A DNA stretch of 11,902 nucleotides, taken from assembly GCA_031284065.1 (NCBI GenBank), contig JAITAP010000235.1, positions 1-11,902 on the forward strand, given 5' to 3'. The DNA comes from Prevotellaceae bacterium. Lineage in GTDB: Bacteria; Bacteroidota; Bacteroidia; Bacteroidales; UBA932. The position numbers and the translations under genes were made by a program. Shown here one piece after another: positions 5,730 to 11,902 of the stretch. Each line of letters starts with the position of its first letter. Position 1 is the stretch's first letter. The notes beneath the pieces are model-generated. The model was not told where the DNA came from, did no database searches, and worked only from the letters and a program-made list of their open reading frames with translations.

Positions 5730-7772
5730 ATGAATGAGGTAAAAACTTTAAATTGTGCAGCGGATAACATCCGTATTTTGGCGGCAGCTATGGTCGAAAA
5801 AGCCAAGTCGGGGCATCCGGGCGGCGCTATGGGCGGCGCAGATTTTGTCAACGTGCTCTTCTCCGAATTTTTGAATTACGACCCCAGCGACGCGGCGTGG
5901 ATTAACCGCGACCGCTTTTTCCTTGACCCCGGGCACATGTCGCCCATGCTCTACGGCGTGCTTGCGCTCTGCGGGAAGTACGGCACGGACGAGCTGGCGG
6001 CTTTTCGTCAGTGGGGCAGCCCTACGCCCGGGCATCCTGAGGTAGATGTGCAGCGGGGCGTGGAGAACACCTCCGGCCCGCTGGGGCAGGGGCATACTAT
6101 GGCGGTAGGAGCGGCTATTGCCGAGCGATTTCTGGCAGCCCGCTTCGGCGAATGGATGAGCCACAAAACCTACGCTTTCATTTCGGATGGCGGCGTGCAG
6201 GAGGAGGTTTCGCAAGGCGCGGGACGGCTTGCCGGATACCTTGGGCTGTACAACCTTACCATGTTTTACGACAGCAACGGTATTCAGCTTTCCACCGAAA
6301 CAAGCGCGGTAACGGACGAGGATACGGCAAAAAAGTACGAGGCGTGGGGGTGGAGCGTCATCACCATTGACGGCAACAACGCTCTGCAAATCCGCGAGGC
6401 GCTGCAAAAAGCCAACGCCGAACGGCAACGCCCAACGCTCATCATAGGCAAAACCATCATGGGCAAGGGCGCCCGAACTGCCGACGGCGGCAGCTTTGAG
6501 AATAAAACCGCTACGCACGGTATGCCGCTGGGTGAAGCCGGAGCGTCGTTTGAGGAAACCGTCAAAAATCTGAACGGCGACCCCGCAAACCCGTTTGTGA
6601 TTTTTGACGAAGCCGCCAAGCTGTACGCCGACCGCAAGGCCGCGCTGGAAAAATTTGCCGCCGGAAAAAAGGCGGAGCAGGCAGCGTGGGAAAAAGCGAA
6701 CCCCGAGCTTGCCGCAAAGCTGAAAAAATTCTTTTCCAAAGATGCGCCCGCAGTGGACTACGCGGGGATTGCGCAAAAGGAAAATCAGGCGACGCGCGCG
6801 GCGTCGTCGGCGGTGCTGGCAACGCTCGCAAAGAGCGTGGAGAACATGGTGGTATCTTCCGCCGACTTGTCGAACTCCGACAAGACCGACGGATTTTTGA
6901 AGAACAGCAAGGCGTTTGCCAAAGGCGATTTTTCGGGAGCATTTCTGCAGGCGGGCGTGAGCGAGCTGACGATGGCGTGCGTGATGAACGGCATGGCGCT
7001 GCATGGCGGCGTTATTCCGGTGTGCGGCACGTTCTTTGTTTTTTCCGACTACATGAAGCCTGCCGTGCGGTTGGCTGCCCTCATGCGGCTGCCCGTAAAG
7101 TACGTCTGGACGCACGACGCTTTCCGCGTTGGCGAGGACGGGCCTACGCACCAGCCGGTGGAGCAGGAGGCGCAAATCCGCCTGATGGAGCAGCTCAAAA
7201 ATCATCACGGGCAAAACAGCGTGCTGGCGCTCCGCCCGGCGGATACGCAGGAAACAACGGTGGCGTGGAAGCTGGCGTTGGAGAACACCTCCACGCCTAC
7301 AGCCCTCATCCTGTCGCGGCAAAACATCAAAGACCTGCCCGCCGCAAGCGGAAAACGCTACGAAGAGGCGTTGCAGGCAAGTCGCGGCGCATACGTGGTA
7401 CAAAAATCCCCAACGCCGGACGTAGTGTTGCTTGCCAACGGCTCGGAGGTTGCCACGCTGGTGGACGCCGCCAAGCTGCTGGAGGAGCGCAAAAAGCTGC
7501 GCGTGCAAGTCGTTTCCGCGCCAAGCGAGGGGCTGTTCTTTGCGCAGGACAAAGCCTACCGCCAAGAGGTTATCCCCGCAGGGGCGCCCGTGTTTGGGCT
7601 TACCGCAGGCTTGCCCTCCACCCTGCACCGCTTTGTGGGCGACAATGGAGCGGTGTTTGGGCTTGACCACTTCGGGTTTTCCGCGCCCTACAAGGTGCTG
7701 GACGAAAAGTTTGGGTTTACCGCCGAAAATGTATTTTTGCAGGTAGAAAAGCTGCTGAGCGGCGAACAGTAA
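5730..7772 (+). CDS. tkt: Transketolase
   Basis: Transketolase is a cytoplasmic thiamine-diphosphate enzyme that moves two-carbon ketol units between sugar phosphates, linking the non-oxidative pentose phosphate pathway to glycolysis. The 680-residue protein is full length. The N-terminal ThDP domain has SGHPGG (His29), DPGHMS (His69) and GPLGQG (116-121). Its metal/ThDP motif runs from SDGGVQEE (Asp153) to YDSNGIQLS (Asn183), the Bacteroidota version of the usual GDG...N pattern, and His263 matches the E. coli active-site His in the same region. The pyrimidine-binding domain has the catalytic Glu412 in GVSELTM and THDAFRVGEDGPTHQPVEQ (His462, His474). The C-terminal domain runs from about 540 to the end. 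The ATG is preceded by an A-rich stretch, not a Shine-Dalgarno. It starts 27 bases after the membrane gene, with no recognisable promoter between, so the islet upstream may have displaced the original promoter. tkt is followed by the nuclease gene, with no functional tie apparent. Confidence 0.96.
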   Translation: MNEVKTLNCAADNIRILAAAMVEKAKSGHPGGAMGGADFVNVLFSEFLNYDPSDAAWINRDRFFLDPGHMSPMLYGVLALCGKYGTDELAAFRQWGSPTPGHPEVDVQRGVENTSGPLGQGHTMAVGAAIAERFLAARFGEWMSHKTYAFISDGGVQEEVSQGAGRLAGYLGLYNLTMFYDSNGIQLSTETSAVTDEDTAKKYEAWGWSVITIDGNNALQIREALQKANAERQRPTLIIGKTIMGKGARTADGGSFENKTATHGMPLGEAGASFEETVKNLNGDPANPFVIFDEAAKLYADRKAALEKFAAGKKAEQAAWEKANPELAAKLKKFFSKDAPAVDYAGIAQKENQATRAASSAVLATLAKSVENMVVSSADLSNSDKTDGFLKNSKAFAKGDFSGAFLQAGVSELTMACVMNGMALHGGVIPVCGTFFVFSDYMKPAVRLAALMRLPVKYVWTHDAFRVGEDGPTHQPVEQEAQIRLMEQLKNHHGQNSVLALRPADTQETTVAWKLALENTSTPTALILSRQNIKDLPAASGKRYEEALQASRGAYVVQKSPTPDVVLLANGSEVATLVDAAKLLEERKKLRVQVVSAPSEGLFFAQDKAYRQEVIPAGAPVFGLTAGLPSTLHRFVGDNGAVFGLDHFGFSAPYKVLDEKFGFTAENVFLQVEKLLSGEQ

Positions 7773-7821
7773 GTGAAGGTGGTTTTGGGTGGTAAAATGT
7801 CGCCCGTCGCCCTGCCTTGCA

Positions 7822-7841
7822 AATAAATACGGATATTTATT
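7822..7841. promoter_or_regulatory. Inverted repeat just before the nuclease start codon
   Basis: AATAAATA (7822-7829), four bases CGGA, then TATTTATT (7834-7841): a perfect eight-base inverted repeat ending two bases before the ATG at 7844. In RNA it would sequester the region where ribosomes load. In DNA it could be an operator. Being pure A/T it is a weak stem and could be chance in an A/T-rich leader. Confidence 0.35.
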
Positions 7842-7843
7842 GT

Positions 7844-9325
7844 ATGAAAACATCGGTCAGTAAAGTACAACGGAAAGAGTTTGAGCTATTTGTACATGCT
7901 ATAGGCGTGGAGATAGAGCAAGCGCAAGTAAAGCTTGTTGCGGCAGCCAATGTGCAAATGCTGCTGCACTACTGGAAAATAGGGCATTTTATCTTGTTCA
8001 ACCAAGAAAAATCGGGTTGGGGGGGCAAAGTGATTGAAAAAATATCGCAAGCCATTAGAAATAAATATCCCGAAAAGAAGGGCTACTCCCCAAGAAACCT
8101 GAAATATATGTGCCAATTTGCCAGACAGTATCCTTTGGAGGTGTTGAAGCAGTTGCTTATTGCCGACAAGGAGCTGGAGAATCCTACCGCTGCAAAGGTT
8201 TTGGCTGTCGCAAAGGTTTTGGATAAATCCGAAATTGCGCAGGAAAGGCTTGCACAATTACAGGCAGCTAATTCGGCAATTGGGCAAGAGCCTCTTGCCC
8301 AATTACAAGCCGCTAACTCGGCAATTGGGCAAGAGCCTCTTGCCCAATTACAAGTGGCTGATACAGAATTAGATATAATTGGGCAAGAACCTCTTGCCCA
8401 ATTACAAGCAGCTAACTCGGCAATTGGGCAAGAGCCTCTTGCCCAATTACAAGTGGCTGATACAGAGTTAACCCCAACGGGGCAGGAAACGCCTGCCCAA
8501 ATACAGGATATTCCATTAGTATTGGCTCAGATTACGCACGAGCCTCTTGCGCAAATTGAATCGGTATTTGCAAATTCGCCGGTATCTAAAATCAATTGGG
8601 CTTCTCATGTTATCCTGATGAACAGCAACTTAAAATTGGGGTTTCGCTACTGGTATATGAAGCAGTCTGTGGAGTTTGGGTGGAGCAGCACGATACTTGA
8701 TTTACAAATCAAAAGCGGATTGTTTCAGCGCCAAGTAGAAAAGCAAAAAGTGAATAACTTTACAGCTACGCTCCCCAAACCGCAGAGCGACTTGGCCGGC
8801 TATCTTTTGAAAGACCCTTACATTTTCGACCTTGCAGGCATACGGGAGCAGGCAGACGAGCGGAGCATAGAAGAGCAGCTGGTAAATCATGTTACCAAAT
8901 ACTTACTGGAAATGGGGGCTGGCTTTGCGTTTGTTGCCCGCCAAAAGCATTTCCAAATCGGGAAAAAAGATTTTTACGTCGATTTGATTTTGTACAGCAT
9001 CAAGCTTCATGCTTACGTCGTGGTAGAGCTAAAGGCAACGCCTTTCAAACCGGAGTATGCCGGACAGCTGAACTTTTACATCAATGTGGTTAACGACAAG
9101 CTAAAAGGAGAACATGACAGTAAAACCATCGGGTTATTACTTTGCCGCGGAAAGGATGAAATTATGGCGCAATACGCACTGAAAGGGTATAATCAGCCGA
9201 TAGGTGTGAGCGACTACCAGCTAAGCAAAGCCATCCCCGAAGAGCTGAAATCGGCATTGCCAACCATCGAAGATGTAGAGCAGGAATTAACACACCTGTT
9301 GGCACAAAAAGAGCGTAAAAAATAA
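7844..9325 (+). CDS. DUF1016/YhcG-type PD-(D/E)xK nuclease with expanded repeat linker
   Basis: A member of the YhcG family: an N-terminal DUF1016_N domain plus a PD-(D/E)xK nuclease domain. These proteins are thought to act on DNA and are often found in accessory or defence-rich regions, but their exact role is not settled. The 493-residue protein has the N-terminal domain at about 10-105 (LLHYWKIGHFI, GWGGKVIEKIS, GYSPRNLKYMCQFARQYP) and the C-terminal part at about 248-475. That part has INWASHVILMNSNL and FRYWYMKQSVEFGWS, then the nuclease core with Glu343/344, Asp380 (KDFYVDLIL) and Glu395-x-Lys397 (YVVVELKA), so the catalytic residues look intact. E. coli YhcG is about 375 residues. The excess is a repeat array at about 132-246. 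I start at the ATG 7844; a TTG at 7817 is in frame but would translate the inverted repeat. Codons are more A/T-rich than in tkt and uvrB, suggesting acquisition. No restriction, toxin or methylase partner is adjacent. Confidence 0.88.
   Translation: MKTSVSKVQRKEFELFVHAIGVEIEQAQVKLVAAANVQMLLHYWKIGHFILFNQEKSGWGGKVIEKISQAIRNKYPEKKGYSPRNLKYMCQFARQYPLEVLKQLLIADKELENPTAAKVLAVAKVLDKSEIAQERLAQLQAANSAIGQEPLAQLQAANSAIGQEPLAQLQVADTELDIIGQEPLAQLQAANSAIGQEPLAQLQVADTELTPTGQETPAQIQDIPLVLAQITHEPLAQIESVFANSPVSKINWASHVILMNSNLKLGFRYWYMKQSVEFGWSSTILDLQIKSGLFQRQVEKQKVNNFTATLPKPQSDLAGYLLKDPYIFDLAGIREQADERSIEEQLVNHVTKYLLEMGAGFAFVARQKHFQIGKKDFYVDLILYSIKLHAYVVVELKATPFKPEYAGQLNFYINVVNDKLKGEHDSKTIGLLLCRGKDEIMAQYALKGYNQPIGVSDYQLSKAIPEELKSALPTIEDVEQELTHLLAQKERKK
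8237..8578 (+). repeat. In-frame tandem repeat array, seven units of 45 or 54 bases
   Basis: Seven tandem units lie within the nuclease gene: 8237-8281 (45), 8282-8326 (45), 8327-8380 (54), 8381-8425 (45), 8426-8479 (54), 8480-8533 (54) and 8534-8578 (45). The encoded core is QEPLAQLQ, followed by AANSAIG in short units or VADTEL plus three residues and G in long ones. Units two to five are nearly identical at DNA level. Units two and three together (99 bases) are repeated as units four and five, so the latest event was duplication of a pair. Units one, six and seven are diverged (QERLAQLQ, QETPAQIQ, HEPLAQIE). All lengths are multiples of three, so the frame is kept. The last unit runs directly into the native SKINW of the nuclease half. 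Confidence 0.93.
8278..8448. repeat. Array of 27-base palindromes inside the coding repeats
   Basis: Each central unit junction carries a palindrome with arms AATTGGGCAAGAG and CTCTTGCCCAATT around a single C: 8278-8304, 8323-8349, 8377-8403 (one inner mismatch) and 8422-8448. All three perfect copies have 13 pairs. The next unit keeps a seven-pair stem, GGGCAGG with CCTGCCC (8480-8486 and 8492-8498). In mRNA these would form a row of strong hairpins. In DNA they could be cruciform-prone or protein-binding sites. Confidence 0.92.
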
Positions 9326-9386
9326 AAACGGACATTCGGGATGCACATAAAACGGCGTTCCGGCGCCATTTAAAAGCTAAAATCTC

Positions 9387-11405
9387 TTGGAATTTGGGTT
9401 AACTTCGGAATATCAGCCAACCGGCGACCAGCCAACCGCCATAGCGGAGCTGGTGGAGGCGCTGCATAGCGGTGCAACCTACAACACGCTGCTGGGGGTA
9501 ACGGGTTCGGGAAAAACGTTCACGATAGCCAACGTGGTGGCGCAGCTCAACCGCCCCACGCTGGTGCTGAGCCACAACAAAACGCTGGCGGCGCAGCTCT
9601 ACGGCGAGTTTAAGGGGTTTTTCCCGCACAACGCCGTGGAGTACTTTGTGTCGTACTACGATTACTACCAGCCGGAGGCGTACCTTCCCACCACCGACAC
9701 GTACATAGAGAAAGACCTCGCCGTGAACGACGAAATTGAAAAGCTGCGCCTAAGCACAACGTCGTCGCTGCTGTCGGGGCGGCGCGACGTGATTGTTGTT
9801 TCGAGCGTATCGTGCCTCTACGGTATCGGAAATCCGGAGGACTTTCACAGCAACACCATCGCCGTAAGGGTGGGGCAAAAGCTGAGCCGGCAAAAGCTGC
9901 TCTACTTGCTCGTAGATAGCATGTACTCGCGCAACGAGCTTGAGTTCAAGCGGGGATGCTTTCGCGTGAAGGGCGATACGGTAGATGTACGCGCCGCTCA
10001 CGGAGATTTTGCCTACCGCTTTGTTTTTTTTGGAAATGAGGTGGAAAAAATCGAGCTGTTTGAGCCCGTTAACGGAGGCGTGATCGACCGTCCCGAAGCG
10101 GTGAAGGTGTACCCCGCCAACATTTTTGTTACCACCAAAGAGCGCATGAACGCCGCCGTCAGCGACATTCAGGACGACTTGGTGAAGCAGTGCGAGTTTT
10201 TTGAAAGCGCAGGAAAGTTGCTGGAGGCAAAAAGGCTGAAGCAGCGCGTGGAGTACGACCTCGAGATGATGAAAGAGCTGAACTACTGCCCCGGCATCGA
10301 AAACTACTCGCGCTACTTTGATGGCCGTAGCGCCGGGTCGCGACCCTTTTGCCTTATCGATTACTTCCCAAAAGATTTTTTGCTCGTGGTAGATGAAAGC
10401 CACGTAACCGTGCCGCAGGTACGCGCCATGTACGGCGGCGACCATTCGCGAAAGCAAAACTTGGTGGAGTACGGCTTCCGACTGCCGGCGGCGGTGGATA
10501 ACCGCCCGCTCAAGTTTGAGGAGTTTGAAGCGCTCATCCCGCAGGCGGTGTTTATCAGCGCCACGCCCGCCGACTACGAGCTGAAGAAAAGCCAGGGCGT
10601 TGTGGTGGAGCAGCTGATACGTCCGACGGGCTTGCTTGACCCCGTGATAGAGGTGCGGCCAAGCTCCAATCAGGTGGATAACCTGATTGGCGAAATCCTG
10701 ATTCGTGCAAAAAAAGACGAGCGCGTGCTGGTTACCACGCTCACCAAGCGCATGGCGGAGGAGCTCACCAAGTTTTTGTACAAGGCGCAAATCCGCTGCC
10801 GCTACATTCACTCCGACGTGGACACGCTGGAGCGCGTGCAGATTATGGAAGATTTGCGCAAAGGGCTGTTCGACGTGCTGGTTGGCGTAAACCTGCTGCG
10901 CGAGGGCTTGGACCTGCCCGAAGTGTCGCTGGTAGCCATCCTCGACGCCGATAAGGAAGGGTTCTTGCGCGACTCCCGCTCGCTTACGCAAACGGCAGGA
11001 CGAGCAGCCCGCAACGTGAACGGGCTGGTCATCATGTACGCCGACAAAGTAACGCAATCCATGCAGCAAACCATTAGCGAAACCAACCGTCGCCGCGAAA
11101 AGCAGCTGGCGTATAACGAAAAAAATAACATTACGCCAACGCAGGTGATAAAGAGCAACCGCGCCATTCTTTCGGGCGAAGAGCTGAAGCCAATCGCCAC
11201 ATACTACGCCGAGCCTGCCGACGTTAGCGTAGCGGCAGACCCGGTGTTGCAGTACATGAGCATGCCCGAGCTCCAAAAAGCCATAGCCCGCGAAAAAAGC
11301 GCTATGGAAAATGCCGCCAAAGAGCTCGACTTCGTGGCCGCAGCAGCGCACCGCGACGAAATGTACGCGCTGCAAAAGCTCCTGAACGAACGGGAGAACG
11401 CCTAA
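9387..11405 (+). CDS. uvrB: UvrABC system protein B (excision nuclease subunit), TTG start
   Basis: UvrB is the damage-verifying helicase-like subunit of nucleotide excision repair. UvrA loads it on DNA, it then recruits UvrC for incision, and it is released by UvrD. The 672-residue protein is full length. Visible: YQPTGDQPTAI at the N-terminus; Walker A GVTGSGKT (37-44); the beta-hairpin segment YYDYYQPEAYLP (about 90-101) that clamps DNA; RLSTTSSLLSGRRDVIVVSSVSCLYG; the conserved block ENYSRYFDGRSAG; the helicase II motif in VVDESHVTVPQ; and QTAGRAARN with REGLDLPEV in the C-terminal helicase domain. A UVR motif (about 625-665, ELQKAIAREKSAMENAAKELDF) binds UvrC. The start is TTG at 9387: an in-frame TAA ends at 9380, and the family start (M-x-F-x-L-x-S-x-Y) fits exactly there. 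The gap after the nuclease gene is 61 bases and shows no clear promoter, so co-transcription is possible. Confidence 0.97.
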   Translation: MEFGLTSEYQPTGDQPTAIAELVEALHSGATYNTLLGVTGSGKTFTIANVVAQLNRPTLVLSHNKTLAAQLYGEFKGFFPHNAVEYFVSYYDYYQPEAYLPTTDTYIEKDLAVNDEIEKLRLSTTSSLLSGRRDVIVVSSVSCLYGIGNPEDFHSNTIAVRVGQKLSRQKLLYLLVDSMYSRNELEFKRGCFRVKGDTVDVRAAHGDFAYRFVFFGNEVEKIELFEPVNGGVIDRPEAVKVYPANIFVTTKERMNAAVSDIQDDLVKQCEFFESAGKLLEAKRLKQRVEYDLEMMKELNYCPGIENYSRYFDGRSAGSRPFCLIDYFPKDFLLVVDESHVTVPQVRAMYGGDHSRKQNLVEYGFRLPAAVDNRPLKFEEFEALIPQAVFISATPADYELKKSQGVVVEQLIRPTGLLDPVIEVRPSSNQVDNLIGEILIRAKKDERVLVTTLTKRMAEELTKFLYKAQIRCRYIHSDVDTLERVQIMEDLRKGLFDVLVGVNLLREGLDLPEVSLVAILDADKEGFLRDSRSLTQTAGRAARNVNGLVIMYADKVTQSMQQTISETNRRREKQLAYNEKNNITPTQVIKSNRAILSGEELKPIATYYAEPADVSVAADPVLQYMSMPELQKAIAREKSAMENAAKELDFVAAAAHRDEMYALQKLLNERENA

Positions 11406-11406
11406 G

Positions 11407-11423
11407 GGCTGCGGCGTGCAGCC
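11407..11423 (+). terminator. Weak hairpin after uvrB
   Basis: GGCTGC and GCAGCC pair around the loop GGCGT, starting two bases after the uvrB stop. No T-tract follows, so at most a weak or factor-dependent termination or RNA-protecting stem. Confidence 0.35.
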
Positions 11424-11579
11424 GGTTGCCTTGCTCTGTAGTATTGTTGATGCATGGGGTGGGTATACCGTTTCCAATAAGCAGCTCATGCTACGCAGGC
11501 GTACCATTTTTGACGGATTGCAGTTGCCCTCGAAGCGTTTCATGAAAAGCAATACCCAAAAGTCAGCAGCGTAAAAAAA

Positions 11580-11605
11580 GAGGTTGCTCAAGCTTGAGCA
11601 ACCTC
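11580..11605 (-). terminator. Strong intrinsic terminator for the susD-like gene, possibly bidirectional
   Basis: A perfect 26-base palindrome with arms GAGGTTGCTCAAG and CTTGAGCAACCTC. The T-run that follows lies on the minus strand (seven A at 11573-11579 on the plus strand), so it is best placed to end minus-strand transcripts, 22 bases beyond the susD-like stop. On the plus strand it is followed only by CTCTCTCTTT, so it could also stop uvrB read-through less efficiently. The 11424-11579 stretch before it shows no gene. Confidence 0.9.
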
Positions 11606-11626
11606 TCTCTCTTTGCGAAGGGAATG

Positions 11627-11902
11627 TTAGTACCCGTCAGTCTGCGTCAGCTGCGGGTTTTTGTCGATATTAGATTGCGAAATGGGCAGGTAGCGGTTGT
11701 GTGGTGCAAACTTGCGATCTTCTATCTTTTCCAACTTGCCGGGGTCAATAATAGCCCGCATGTAGGGGTCGGTTTCGTTGTAGTCAATTGTTCCCGTTAT
11801 GCGGTTGAGCGGGCCGTTCAGCGCCGTTTCGGCAAGCATTTTGCCGCTGGCGTCTTTCCAGCGGACAATGTCGGCGCGGCGAAATCCTTCTCCGGCAAGC
11901 TC
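11627..11902 (-). CDS. SusD/RagB-family outer-membrane lipoprotein, C-terminus (partial)
   Basis: SusD-like lipoproteins sit on the cell surface over a SusC TonB-dependent transporter and capture glycans or other nutrients. Only the last 91 codons are in the window; the gene begins beyond the right edge, so signal peptide and TPR core are unseen. The visible part has the family's conserved tail: ELAGEGFRRADIVRWKD, then a loop, and the end HNRYLPISQSNIDKNPQLTQ with a terminal GY. The pattern LPIPxxEIDxNPxLxQNPGY is typical of the family, so the call is firm though the substrate cannot be guessed. By analogy a susC-like gene is expected further right, upstream of this one. It ends convergently with uvrB at the terminator. 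Confidence 0.93.
   Translation of the reverse strand, partial: ELAGEGFRRADIVRWKDASGKMLAETALNGPLNRITGTIDYNETDPYMRAIIDPGKLEKIEDRKFAPHNRYLPISQSNIDKNPQLTQTDGY

Noticed and set aside
5748..7853. A 701-codon open frame on the minus strand covering all of transketolase
   Set aside because: It is a mirror of a GC-rich gene that avoids TTA, CTA and TCA codons. The translation is rich in His, Arg and Cys and has no recognisable domain, whereas the plus strand encodes a full transketolase.
8237..8578. The tandem repeats as a CRISPR array
   Set aside because: Repeats are contiguous, in frame with a clear protein and have no unique spacers.
11424..11579. Possible small gene or RNA after uvrB
   Set aside because: No start-to-stop frame with convincing composition, promoter or fold was seen.
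9750..11591. A 613-codon open frame on the minus strand opposite uvrB
   Set aside because: Same codon-bias shadow effect; it has no domain signature, and it runs over the terminator palindrome.

Overview
The window reads as chromosomal DNA of a member of the Bacteroidota, most likely Bacteroidales or a close relative. Evidence: a PorE-type TPR/beta-propeller/OmpA lipoprotein (type IX secretion), the C-terminal end of a SusD/RagB nutrient-binding lipoprotein, a long PurM of the Bacteroides type next to prfA, near absence of Shine-Dalgarno sequences, and TAnnTTTG-like -7 promoter elements. Most genes are GC-rich. Two stretches (about 4,620-5,729 and 7,822-9,325) are visibly richer in A/T.

Layout. 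Positions 1-3546 are a minus-strand block: the first 36 codons of prfA (release factor 1), purM (purine synthesis) and a porE-like outer-membrane-associated lipoprotein. purM and porE are only 59 bases apart and probably share the promoter upstream of porE. A 395-base divergent intergenic region (3547-3941) carries a promoter for each side plus two kinds of interspersed hairpin repeat. The plus strand then carries an orphan NarL/LuxR-type response regulator, an A/T-rich islet with the tail of a class B1 metallo-beta-lactamase-like gene (a remnant) overlapping an unknown eight-helix membrane protein, then transketolase, a DUF1016/YhcG-type PD-(D/E)xK nuclease, and uvrB (excision repair, TTG start). 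A perfect-stem terminator lies between uvrB and the convergent, partial susD-like gene at the right edge.

The housekeeping genes (prfA, purM, tkt, uvrB) do not form one pathway. The accessory material is inserted between them, after the response regulator and between tkt and uvrB.

The most unusual signal is inside the nuclease gene. The linker between its N-terminal and nuclease domains is expanded into seven tandem units (15 or 18 residues, core QEPLAQLQ). At DNA level the core of several units is a near-perfect 27-base palindrome. Degenerate units keep much of the pairing, with two paired changes that preserve base pairing. The second noteworthy item is the metallo-beta-lactamase remnant, where a one-base frameshift just after the Cys zinc-ligand codon can be read directly from the sequence.
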